This document shows positions 29,743 through 37,120 of a stretch of 64,000 nt of DNA, one piece after another. Position 1 is the first letter of the stretch, and each line of letters begins with the position of its first letter. Source of the stretch: Brachyspira intermedia PWS/A (lineage in GTDB: Bacteria; Spirochaetota; Brachyspiria; Brachyspirales; Brachyspiraceae); contig NC_017243.1 in NCBI RefSeq assembly GCF_000223215.1, positions 2,852,001-2,916,000 on the forward strand, written 5' to 3'. The notes under the pieces were generated by a model, which had not been told where the DNA came from, made no database searches, and saw only the letters and a list, made by a program, of their open reading frames with translations. The translations under genes were made by a program, and so were the position numbers.

Positions 29743-30117
29743 TTAAGCCTTTGGTTTTTTAGTACCATATTTACTTCTAGCTTTCATTCTCTTTTCTACA
29801 CCTGTAGCTTCACGGCTTCCGCGAACTATGTGATAACGACAACCAGGTAAGTCTTTAACCCTTCCGCCTCTTATAAGTACGCGGTTGTGTTCCTGTAATG
29901 TATGGTCTATACCAGGAATATAAGCTGTTACTTCCATACCGTTAGTTACTCTTACACGAGCAATTTTACGCATAGCTGAGTTAGGTTTTTTTGGTGTAGT
30001 TGTTGTTACACGAGTACAAACCCCTTCTCTTTGCGGACATTTCATTAATGCAGGCGATTTTGTCTTGTTTATGATACGCTTGCGACCTTTTCTTACTAAT
30101 TGATTAATTGTAGGCAT
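29743..30117 (-). CDS. rpsL: 30S ribosomal protein S12
   Basis: Decoding-centre protein of the small subunit, 124 residues. Start [13 protein letters not shown]; signatures [21 protein letters not shown], in part KKPNSAMRK with the Lys that is the streptomycin-resistance site, and [17 protein letters not shown] use the ATG at 30117: an in-frame TTG three codons upstream is too close (2 bases) to the agagg Shine-Dalgarno. It is the first gene of the long ribosomal block and has a strong promoter about 190 bases upstream. Confidence 0.96.
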   Translation of the reverse strand: MPTINQLVRKGRKRIINKTKSPALMKCPQREGVCTRVTTTTPKKPNSAMRKIARVRVTNGMEVTAYIPGIDHTLQEHNRVLIRGGRVKDLPGCRYHIVRGSREATGVEKRMKARSKYGTKKPKA

Positions 30118-30300
30118 AAAATACAAAACCTCTAATTCTTTATTTTTTTACAAGCCAATCCGTTTCAAGGAATGACAATATTAATATTTTTTATTAAACT
30201 TCAAACACGAAACAGTATATCAACTGAGCAATTATAGTATTAAAACCTAATTAATAGTGAGAAAACCATACTATACGCTTTAATCGCTTTTATGAAAGTG
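30118..30300 (-). promoter_or_regulatory. Leader of the str/ribosomal block
   Basis: About 180 untranslated bases between the predicted transcription start (near 30299) and rpsL. It holds a direct repeat aaagcgattaaagcg and several weak stems but no fold I can name. An autoregulatory or antitermination leader is plausible for this operon; that is inference. Confidence 0.4.
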
Positions 30301-30305
30301 AGAGC

Positions 30306-30334
30306 ATTATAAAACAACTATACAAAAAAATCAA
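30306..30334 (-). promoter_or_regulatory. Strong sigma-70 promoter for rpsL-rpsG-fusA-tuf
   Basis: On the minus strand TTGATT, exact 17-base spacer, perfect TATAAT (-10 at 30306-30311, -35 at 30329-30334). Fits the expected start of the ribosomal block. The rest of 30335-30600 is AT-rich with no gene seen. Confidence 0.7.
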
Positions 30335-30600
30335 TAGTATTTAATAGTTTTTTACTATTTTTTAATATTTTCACTAATATTTTCTTATTATTAGTCGCTA
30401 ATAAATACTTCAAATTTTATCACTTTACAATTATTAGATTTTTTAACTTTTTAATTTTTAAAATAAAAAATTCTTAAAATCAAATTAATTATATAATTAA
30501 ATATAACAATTTTTTTTAAAATAAATTAATTCATATTTCCAAATTATAAAAAACTATATGCAAAATATTGATTAAAAACAATATAATTCAATATAAAATA

Positions 30601-30629
30601 TTGCAAAAAAATTATATTTATAGCATAAT
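30601..30629 (+). promoter_or_regulatory. Sigma-70-type promoter of hisIE
   Basis: TTGCAA (30601-30606), 17-base spacer, CATAAT (30624-30629), 30 bases before the hisIE start. Confidence 0.5.
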
Positions 30630-30658
30630 TACTATCAATAATATTTTAGGAATTATTT

Positions 30659-31339
30659 ATGAACAATATAAATCAAAATGAAATATCAAAATTAAAATTT
30701 GACGATAAAGGCTTAATACCAGCCATAGTTATAGATTATTATACAAAAGAAGTTTTAACTCTAGCATATATGAATAAAGAAAGCCTTGAAATAAGCATCA
30801 AAGAAGAAAAAACTTGCTTCTACAGTAGGAGCAGACAAGAATTATGGAGAAAAGGAGAAACTTCTGGAAATTATCAGCATATACAATCAATAAAAAGCGA
30901 TTGTGATAATGATGCTTTAGTTATAGAAGTTATAAAAGATGGTCCTGCTTGTCATACAGGAAGTGAATCTTGTTTCTTTAATGAAGTGTATTCAAAAGAA
31001 GATTATAAAGATTTTTCTATAGACAAACTTTATGAACTTATAAGAGGAAGAAAAATCAATCAAACAGAAGGATCATATACAACTTATTTATTCAATAGCG
31101 GAATAGATAAAATACTAAAAAAAGTTGGAGAAGAATGCACAGAGGTCATAATAGGGGCTAAGAACGACAGTAACAAAGAAACTATATATGAATTGTCCGA
31201 TTTACTTTATCATAGCTTAGTTTTAATGGTGGAAAAAGGCATCACTATCAATGATATAAAAAATGAATTAGCCAACAGATCTATAATAGATAAAAAAGAA
31301 AACAAAAAGCATGAAATAATACAAAATTCTAATACATAA
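30659..31339 (+). CDS. hisIE: Bifunctional phosphoribosyl-AMP cyclohydrolase / phosphoribosyl-ATP pyrophosphatase
   Basis: Catalyses steps two and three of histidine synthesis in one cytoplasmic polypeptide, 226 residues. The N-terminal HisI domain (about 10-115) has SRSRQELWRKGETSGN and the metal-binding SDCDNDALVIEV ... GPACHTGSESCF cysteine/aspartate set. The C-terminal HisE domain (about 122-210) has KVGEECTEVIIGAKN, the EExxE metal motif, and the ELSDLLYHSLVLM helix. Aggaat stands eight bases before the ATG. No other his gene is in the window, so it is a lone his gene here. The C-terminus is Lys/Asn-rich. Confidence 0.93.
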   Translation: MNNINQNEISKLKFDDKGLIPAIVIDYYTKEVLTLAYMNKESLEISIKEEKTCFYSRSRQELWRKGETSGNYQHIQSIKSDCDNDALVIEVIKDGPACHTGSESCFFNEVYSKEDYKDFSIDKLYELIRGRKINQTEGSYTTYLFNSGIDKILKKVGEECTEVIIGAKNDSNKETIYELSDLLYHSLVLMVEKGITINDIKNELANRSIIDKKENKKHEIIQNSNT

Positions 31340-31622
31340 TATTTTTAATCTTATAAAAATTCAATTATAAAAGAATCATTATTATACAAATATATACATA
31401 AAAAATTTTATTATACATTAAAAATTACTAAAAATATATATTTTATTTTTCATTTAAAACAAATTTAAATATAAATTTAATAAAACTAACATACATTATA
31501 AAATTTGTAATCAAAAAAAATCAAAAACGTAAAATAAATATGTGATTTTTTTTAAAAAAACTTTAAAAAAATCATAAAAATGTAAAAAATACAAAAAATA
31601 TATAAAAATATATAATTAAAAA
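31340..31622. other. AT-rich spacer between hisIE and the surface-protein run
   Basis: About 90% A+T. No gene, repeat or convincing terminator seen. Confidence 0.5.
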
Positions 31623-31651
31623 TTGTAATATTTTACTTAGTGATTTATAAT
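31623..31651 (+). promoter_or_regulatory. Sigma-70 promoter of the surface-protein gene run
   Basis: TTGTAA (31623-31628), exact 17-base spacer, perfect TATAAT (31646-31651), about 44 bases before the first gene at 31695. No other comparable promoter is evident before the following closely spaced genes. Confidence 0.6.
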
Positions 31652-31694
31652 ATTAAAATGTTATAAAAAATATTTTAATTTATGGAAATATGCT

Positions 31695-32231
31695 ATGAAA
31701 ACACTATCATTTATTTCACTTATGTCTATCATTTTAATAATTTCATGTACAAAAGATTATGGAGTAAAAGTTACTAAACCAGGAGCTGATTTAATACTTT
31801 CAAAAATGCAAAGCGGTAATTGGGCTGGAGCTTCAGCTAATGGTGATAAACTTAGTATAAATACTGGAAATAATGCGGGAGATTATACTTTTGATTCACC
31901 TGTATTAGGTATAGGCGGTATATACAAAGATAGTAATGGCAAATATATAATGACTGCTCCTGCTGGAAGTGAACTTTATGTTGTAGAAATGGATGAAAAT
32001 GCTAAAAAAGCAGTTGATACTATACTTGATGTTCTTGATGATAAAGGCGGTGAAGCTGTTGTAGGTAATTTAATAAGTTCTATTATGGATAAAGGGGCTG
32101 AAAATATAGATTTAAGTAATTCTGATGAAATATTAAAAGGTACTAACTTATCTGCTGACAAAAAAGCTGAAATTGAAAACATATTGAAAAATTCTCAAGG
32201 CGGATTTAAAAACGGTGAGGCTATAAAATAA
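31695..32231 (+). CDS. Predicted lipoprotein, first gene of the surface cluster
   Basis: 178-residue lipoprotein: short signal peptide MKTLSFISLMSIILI with lipobox IIS-C (Cys at 18). The mature part is Gly/Asp/Lys-rich, soluble, with no domain I recognise; it includes a stretch ILDVLDDKGGEAVVGNLISS that looks helical. It heads a run of seven genes with gaps of 5-35 bases, all for exported proteins, so it is likely part of one envelope operon. Function unknown. Confidence 0.7.
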   Translation: MKTLSFISLMSIILIISCTKDYGVKVTKPGADLILSKMQSGNWAGASANGDKLSINTGNNAGDYTFDSPVLGIGGIYKDSNGKYIMTAPAGSELYVVEMDENAKKAVDTILDVLDDKGGEAVVGNLISSIMDKGAENIDLSNSDEILKGTNLSADKKAEIENILKNSQGGFKNGEAIK

Positions 32232-32252
32232 AAAAATATATTGGTTCTTATT

Positions 32253-33161
32253 ATGAAAAAAATTTTTATATTATTATCTGTTTTATTTTGTTTGAGTGCC
32301 TATGCTTCTGCTAAAGGACTTCCTCTTTCTACAGAAGTAACAGGCGAAGATTACAGCTGGATAAAAGGAAGACAAATGATAAGCGTCAATTTAAATCCGG
32401 GAGGCGCTGTTTTTTATCCTTTATTATTTAACACTGCTGTAAATAATGCTGTAAATCTAACTGGATTAATTGGTATGGATTTAGGCGATATCAATAAATA
32501 TTTTGATTATGCTGATGCCAAAGGTTCTGCTTGGTATATACCTGCCATTTCATATTCATTATTTGTTCATAATCAAATAGCTTTGGAAACAGGAATAGGT
32601 GTTTATTCAAGTACTTATGATTTGACTATAACAAAAGAAAATGCAGGAAAATTGTTGGAAGCATTAGGACAAGGAAATTATGCTGGGGTTGTTGGTAAAG
32701 ATACAACTTTTAATGCCTCATTTATATTTATGCCTGTAACATTCGGAGTAAAATTTTACGGACCTAAAAGACAATTCTATAATGCATTTCGTTTCGGAAT
32801 AGATGCATTCTTCTATACTGTAACTACAGATAATGGACTTACTGGTATAAGAACAGATCATACTGTTCATGATGCTGCTTTATATGTTTCTTATGAGTTG
32901 GGTTGGAATATAGAATTATTCCCTACTAAAGAATGGAGAGTAAAACCAACTATAGATATAGCAATACTTGAAATAGGATATTATGTAAGACCTTGGACTC
33001 AAAATGTATATAACACTGTAACAGGAGGCGTTACTTCTTTGACTGCAGGTTTCTCTGCATTCAATATACCTGCTTGGAGCAGTTTCCCTGATTGGGCAAA
33101 ATATCTTGCAAATATAAGATTTGCATTATTTCCTAGAATTGGATTTAGTTTAAGATTTTAA
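32253..33161 (+). CDS. Predicted outer-membrane beta-barrel protein
   Basis: 302 residues. Signal peptide MKKIFILLSVLFCLSAYASA. The mature chain alternates aromatic and hydrophobic residues in strand-like segments and ends in FPRIGFSLRF, a terminal Phe as in Bam-inserted barrels. I chose the ATG at 32253 (start of MKK) over an in-frame TTG four codons upstream. It resembles the next gene in the strand containing EWRVKPTIDIAILEIGY (next gene: NWEVRPFIDISLLDIGY), so the two are paralogues. Porin or adhesin role cannot be told. Confidence 0.65.
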   Translation: MKKIFILLSVLFCLSAYASAKGLPLSTEVTGEDYSWIKGRQMISVNLNPGGAVFYPLLFNTAVNNAVNLTGLIGMDLGDINKYFDYADAKGSAWYIPAISYSLFVHNQIALETGIGVYSSTYDLTITKENAGKLLEALGQGNYAGVVGKDTTFNASFIFMPVTFGVKFYGPKRQFYNAFRFGIDAFFYTVTTDNGLTGIRTDHTVHDAALYVSYELGWNIELFPTKEWRVKPTIDIAILEIGYYVRPWTQNVYNTVTGGVTSLTAGFSAFNIPAWSSFPDWAKYLANIRFALFPRIGFSLRF

Positions 33162-33173
33162 TGGGTTTGAATT

Positions 33174-33884
33174 ATGAATATAAAGAAAATTATCATTTTT
33201 ATATCTGTACTAATTTTTACATCAGTAAATATAGTTAATGCTCAGGATTATTTAAAGCATTCTTTAGGAATAGATTTTGGTACTACACTATTTTCTATGG
33301 GTACTATGCCTCTTATTACTGAATTAATATTTAAAACTAAAGAAGGTGCCAGCGGTAAATTTTATGATGGTAAATTTGGAATAAGATTAACATATAATTA
33401 TACTTATTTACCTAAACAATCAATAGATGCTACATTAGGTTTTTATGCTTTTGATACTCATTATGGAGATTATGCTGATCCTATAAAAGATAGTGCCGGT
33501 AATATTATAAACTCAGGTACTATAAGTAAATTTTATAATGGAAGCACAATAGCTATACCTGCTTCTATAGGAGTAAGATTTTACTTCAACAAAAATGATA
33601 CTCCTAGCGGTTTTTTCCTCCTTCCTAAAGTTGGTATGACTACATTTATAGTTAATGGTAAAGAATTAAGAGATGATGGAAGTACAAGATATAAAACTAC
33701 TACTGTTTATGATTTCTATATATCCGGAGAAATGGGATTTAGAATAGATTTATTTTCTCAAATGGGTGCTAATTGGGAAGTTCGTCCTTTTATAGATATA
33801 TCTTTGCTTGATATAGGATATTCTTTCACACCTGGCATAAGGTTAATACCTCTTCCTAGATTAGCTGTAGGTATATCTTTTTAA
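33174..33884 (+). CDS. Predicted outer-membrane beta-barrel protein, paralogue of the preceding gene
   Basis: 236 residues with signal peptide MNIKKIIIFISVLIFTSVNIVNA (cut after NAQ or just before). Strand-like segments throughout and a terminal Phe in PRLAVGISF. It shares with the upstream gene the segment WEVRPFIDISLLDIGY and a similar end, so the pair probably arose by duplication. Twelve bases separate the two genes. No named family recognised. Confidence 0.65.
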   Translation: MNIKKIIIFISVLIFTSVNIVNAQDYLKHSLGIDFGTTLFSMGTMPLITELIFKTKEGASGKFYDGKFGIRLTYNYTYLPKQSIDATLGFYAFDTHYGDYADPIKDSAGNIINSGTISKFYNGSTIAIPASIGVRFYFNKNDTPSGFFLLPKVGMTTFIVNGKELRDDGSTRYKTTTVYDFYISGEMGFRIDLFSQMGANWEVRPFIDISLLDIGYSFTPGIRLIPLPRLAVGISF

Positions 33885-33916
33885 TAAAATTGATAATGTT
33901 TTGTAAGGTTTTTAGT

Positions 33917-34582
33917 ATGAAAAAAATTTTATTAATATCAATAATAACTTGCTTTATGAGTTCATCTTTGTTTCCAATAATAGATGCATTCTATATAGCA
34001 CCTAAAATTATATATAATTTCAATGATTCTGGTTATAAAAATAATAAAAATCAGAACATAATGAATAATTATCTTGGAGCAGGTTTTTCTACAGGATTTG
34101 ACTTCTATAGATACCAGAGAAACATACCTTTGAGATTAGAATTAGAATATACTTTCAAAGATGGTATGACAGGAAATTATCATACAGGAAATATAGTAAA
34201 ACAGTCTCAGCATTCTATATTAGCAGCAGCATATTACAGCATGCATATATATCATATAAAAAAGAGTGAATTAAGAACTGTTACCGCTGAAGAAATATAT
34301 AGCAGAACTCCAATAATGTCTTTATATTTAGGACTATTAATGGGTACAAAAATAAATGCAAACACTTATGACAGATGGTTTGAAGAAAATGGAAGAGTTA
34401 AAGCTACTGTAACAGTACCTAGCCCTACATTTGCAATAGGAGGTGCTGTTGGAGTTGATATATATGTTACTAGTTTCCTTAACTTGGATATAGGATACAG
34501 AATACTATATGGTTTGGATAGTGTTTTATCACATGAATTTGCTATAGCAGCAAGATTCCCAATACCGGATCTTAGGAAATAA
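33917..34582 (+). CDS. Predicted outer-membrane beta-barrel protein (second type)
   Basis: 221 residues. Start at ATG 33917 (MKKILLISIITC...), with taagg ahead of it; an in-frame TTG nine codons upstream is not needed. Signal peptide to about residue 24. The body has short barrel-like strands (NNYLGAGFSTGFDFYRY, NIPLRLELEYTFK, LGLLMGTKI) and lacks a terminal Phe (ends PDLRK). It is a paralogue of the gene at 34858: FYIAPKI, NNY-GxGFxxGxD, IPLRLELEY, YSRTPIMSLYLGL all recur there. This pattern is like the OmpW/Omp25-type small barrels; that is inference. Confidence 0.65.
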   Translation: MKKILLISIITCFMSSSLFPIIDAFYIAPKIIYNFNDSGYKNNKNQNIMNNYLGAGFSTGFDFYRYQRNIPLRLELEYTFKDGMTGNYHTGNIVKQSQHSILAAAYYSMHIYHIKKSELRTVTAEEIYSRTPIMSLYLGLLMGTKINANTYDRWFEENGRVKATVTVPSPTFAIGGAVGVDIYVTSFLNLDIGYRILYGLDSVLSHEFAIAARFPIPDLRK

Positions 34583-34587
34583 TACTT

Positions 34588-34845
34588 ATGAAAAAAATAG
34601 CTTTATTATTATTAATCTTAATTGCACTTGCTTCATGCCAAACATCAACTATGATTATAATGCCGGTACAGAATGTTCAAATGCCTGCTTATCCTCCTCA
34701 AAGTTATTTAGGAGAAAAAAGCAAACTTAATTCTAACAGCTATTATAATTTAAATAATAGTTTAGGTATGAATAGCAGTTTATTTAATAACAGTATTTTT
34801 AATACTAATAATTTACTTAGAAAAAATTTTGTTTATTTAAAATAA
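34588..34845 (+). CDS. Small Asn-rich lipoprotein
   Basis: 85 residues. Signal peptide MKKIALLLLILIALA with lipobox LAS-C (Cys at 17), then QTSTMIIMPVQNVQMPAYPP and an Asn/Ser/Leu-rich tail of low complexity (NSNSYYNLNNSLGMNSSLFNN in part). It lies five bases after one barrel gene and 12 before its paralogue, so it is inserted between the two duplicated genes. Function unknown; a structural or barrel-associated lipoprotein is possible. Confidence 0.6.
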   Translation: MKKIALLLLILIALASCQTSTMIIMPVQNVQMPAYPPQSYLGEKSKLNSNSYYNLNNSLGMNSSLFNNSIFNTNNLLRKNFVYLK

Positions 34846-34857
34846 AAGGGTTGTTAT

Positions 34858-35496
34858 ATGAAACGATTAGTGATTATATTATTATTTTTTATTGTTGCCT
34901 TTTCAAGTAAAAGTCTTTCTGCAGCAATTTTCTCAGGTGTTTATATAGCCCCTAAAATCAATTTTAAACATGAAGCTCTAAATAAAACAAATAAATTAGA
35001 GTTAGGAAAACTTCCTTTCCTTGAAAAGAATAATTATGTAGGAGGAGGTTTTGCTGTTGGATATGATTTATTTAGAAAAACTAGATTAGTGCCTTTAAGA
35101 CTTGATATTGAATATATGTTTCAGGGAGTAATTGGTAAAAAAGAAACTTGGATGCAAAGCATAATGGCAAGCGTATATTATGATATAAATATATTTTTTG
35201 TAAGAAATAATGAATTAGATAATCTTACTACAAGAGCTCTTTACAGCAGAGTTCCAAATATGAGTATATATTTCGGACTGTCTTTCGGAAACAGATTATA
35301 TCAAATGCATCATGAATATTCTGATATAGGAAAAGCACTTATAACTAGAAGTTCTTTTGCATTTGGAATTAATGCTGGTTTGGTATATAATATACTTGAT
35401 TGGTTTGCTTTGGATTTAGGATACAGGTATTTATTAGGCTTTGGTTTTCATGATGCTCATGAGGTGCTTCTCGGAGCTAGATTTACAATAAGATAA
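34858..35496 (+). CDS. Predicted outer-membrane beta-barrel protein, paralogue of 33917-34582
   Basis: 212 residues. Signal peptide MKRLVIILLFFIVAFSSKSLSA. Shares with the gene two places upstream the order YIAPKI, NNYVGGGFAVGYDLFRK, VPLRLDIEYMFQG, YSRVPNMSIYFGLSFG and LDLGYRYLLGFG. Ends GARFTIR. Shine-Dalgarno aaaggg. Together they suggest duplication of a barrel gene with divergence. The localisation is inferred from the signal peptide and strand pattern. Confidence 0.65.
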   Translation: MKRLVIILLFFIVAFSSKSLSAAIFSGVYIAPKINFKHEALNKTNKLELGKLPFLEKNNYVGGGFAVGYDLFRKTRLVPLRLDIEYMFQGVIGKKETWMQSIMASVYYDINIFFVRNNELDNLTTRALYSRVPNMSIYFGLSFGNRLYQMHHEYSDIGKALITRSSFAFGINAGLVYNILDWFALDLGYRYLLGFGFHDAHEVLLGARFTIR

Positions 35497-35529
35497 TAGA
35501 TAAATAATTATATTTTAAGAAGGTTAATT

Positions 35530-36260
35530 ATGATAAAAAAATTTTACCTTTAATATTTTTATTAATTTTTGCAGTTTCATGTTCTACTAATGATAAACAT
35601 GTTGTAGTATTAGCTTTCAGTAAACAATTGCATGCAGTACTTTATAATGATAATAGTCAGGCTACAAAAACAGCTTCAAAAACATATACACAAAAAAATG
35701 ATATTACAATTGTAGCAGATTCTATAAAAGAACAAGAAGAATATACAAATAATGAAGAACAACAGATAATAGAAGAAAAAACAGAAGAAAAAGAACTCAC
35801 AAATAATGATGTTATTGAAAAAGAAAAGCCTCAAATTATAAAACAAACTGAAGTGATAAAGCAAGATGATAATGAAATTCTTGTTACCGCCAATATAATA
35901 GCTTTTGATTTTGATTCTTATGAATTAAAAAATGAATATGATGAAGGTATAGATGAAATTTGTAAATATCTAAATAAAAATCAAAATATTAATCTAATAA
36001 TTGAAGGACATAGTGACAGTAGTGGCGATTCTAATTATAATATATATTTATCTGAAAATAGAGCAAAAGCTATATTTGATAAATTAGTAGATAAGGGTGT
36101 AGATAAAGATAGACTTAGATATATAGGATATGGTTCTACTCATTCATCTGAATATAATGATAAAGATAGAAAATGCCAATTTGTAATAATAAATAATTCA
36201 AATGAAGAGAAAGAATATAAAAAAGAAAATGAAACTGATATTATAAAATTAAAAAGATAA
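35530..36260 (+). pseudogene. OmpA-domain lipoprotein, frame broken in a poly-A tract after the start
   Basis: The C-terminal part (from about 35880) is an OmpA/Pal peptidoglycan-binding domain: VTANIIAFDFDSYEL, IIEGHSDSSGDSNYN, LSENRAKAIFDKLVDKGVD and RLRYIGYGS. Before it is a Glu/Lys/Thr-rich linker. A lipoprotein signal reading KKILPLIFLLIFAVS-C is encoded at 35535-35588 in the same frame, but the only start with a Shine-Dalgarno (agaagg, ATG at 35530) is one base out of frame: it reads MIKKFYL and stops. The mismatch lies in a run of seven As (35535-35541); eight As would join the frames. So it is either a phase-variable or slippage-rescued gene, a recent null, or a sequencing error. Without it only a non-ATG start near 35628, lacking a signal peptide, remains. 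It anchors envelope to peptidoglycan in relatives. Confidence 0.7.
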
Positions 36261-36410
36261 TATAGTAAATTATTTTTCACATTTTCTAATTTGTTCAAAA
36301 ATATTTTTAACATAAACTTTATATTTAAAGTATTAAAATTTTCAACGCCTCAAAAGTTTTTAATTTAGAATATTTAAATGATTCTTAATATCACTTATTA
36401 ATCTAATATA
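36261..36410. other. AT-rich 3' flank of the OmpA-type gene
   Basis: No gene seen; the region leads into the GC-rich repeat cluster between two convergent genes. Confidence 0.5.
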
Positions 36411-36658
36411 TACTAAAAAATTTTTAAGTTTGTCAACCGCGAGCTGCGGCACCTTACCGCACGGTACTGTCTCATCTTATCAAATGCCAACTATACGTGC
36501 GGCTGATTACTTATTATTTTAAAAAATTAATAATTTATCTTACAGATAAAACATATTCAACCAATATTATATAATATTTAATATTATAAAAAAATATTAT
36601 TTACATTCATAAAAAAGCAAAAAATGACAAAATATAGTTGTTTAGGTATATACTGAAA
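36411..36658 (+). repeat. GC-rich intergenic repeat cluster, unit 1
   Basis: Bounded by tttttaagtttgtcaa on the left and tgacaaaatatagttgtttaggtatatac on the right, whose inner parts (tttgtcaa / tgacaaa) are inverted. The interior starts with the palindromic ccgcgagctgcgg and a GC-rich stretch, then goes AT-rich. No coding capacity seen. Confidence 0.65.
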
Positions 36659-37083
36659 ATTTTTAAGTTTGTCAATTTTTATATTTTGTAAATATATTAT
36701 CAACTTTTTTGTCGCTCACGCTCTGCGGACTTCGTCAAAGTTGCTGCCACAGGCACGCTTCGCGAAAACGCATATACTACAGCTTAATATTTTAAGAATA
36801 CATGTTAAATGTAATATAATACAGTAATTTTATGTCAAAAATGCAGTTCTTCGCGAAGCGTATCCGAGCCTGTCGAGGATATAGGTTCTCGCCTGCCGAA
36901 GGCACGCACAGTGAGACGTCTTCGTATATGTCACGCCAAAGGCGGACGTCGTCCACCGAGTAGGTGCCTAATCGGCAAAAGAAGTGGGGTGCGGCACGTC
37001 TGTGTGCTTCGCAGCAAAGCCCTGCAGATATTTTAAATTTAAAAAAATTATTTTGACAAAATATGGTTATTTAGGTATATACA
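36659..37083 (+). repeat. GC-rich intergenic repeat cluster, unit 2
   Basis: Same ends as unit 1 (tttttaagtttgtcaa and ttgacaaaatatggttatttaggtatatac), in direct orientation, so the two units are tandem. The interior is GC-rich with several inverted pieces: gcttcgcgaa (about 36756) and ttcgcgaagc (about 36850) about 90 bases apart, gcctgccgaaggc, and gtccaccgagtaggtgcc. Its part 36841-37026 starts atgcagtt and ends aaagaagtggggtgcgg ... gcaaagccctgcag, matching the inverse of the piece at 44608-44659. Confidence 0.65.
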
Positions 37084-37120
37084 ATTTATAAAGTATATTA
37101 CAATCCGCTATAAATTATTT

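Noticed and set aside
30118-30300. A riboswitch in the rpsL leader
   Set aside because: No conserved aptamer motif is recognisable; only a leader of unknown fold can be claimed.
36421-37030. GC-rich stretch as an rRNA fragment, tRNA or horizontally acquired gene
   Set aside because: No tRNA fold, no rRNA-like sequence and no open frame; instead it shares ends and pieces with other spacers in the window, so it is an intergenic repeat.
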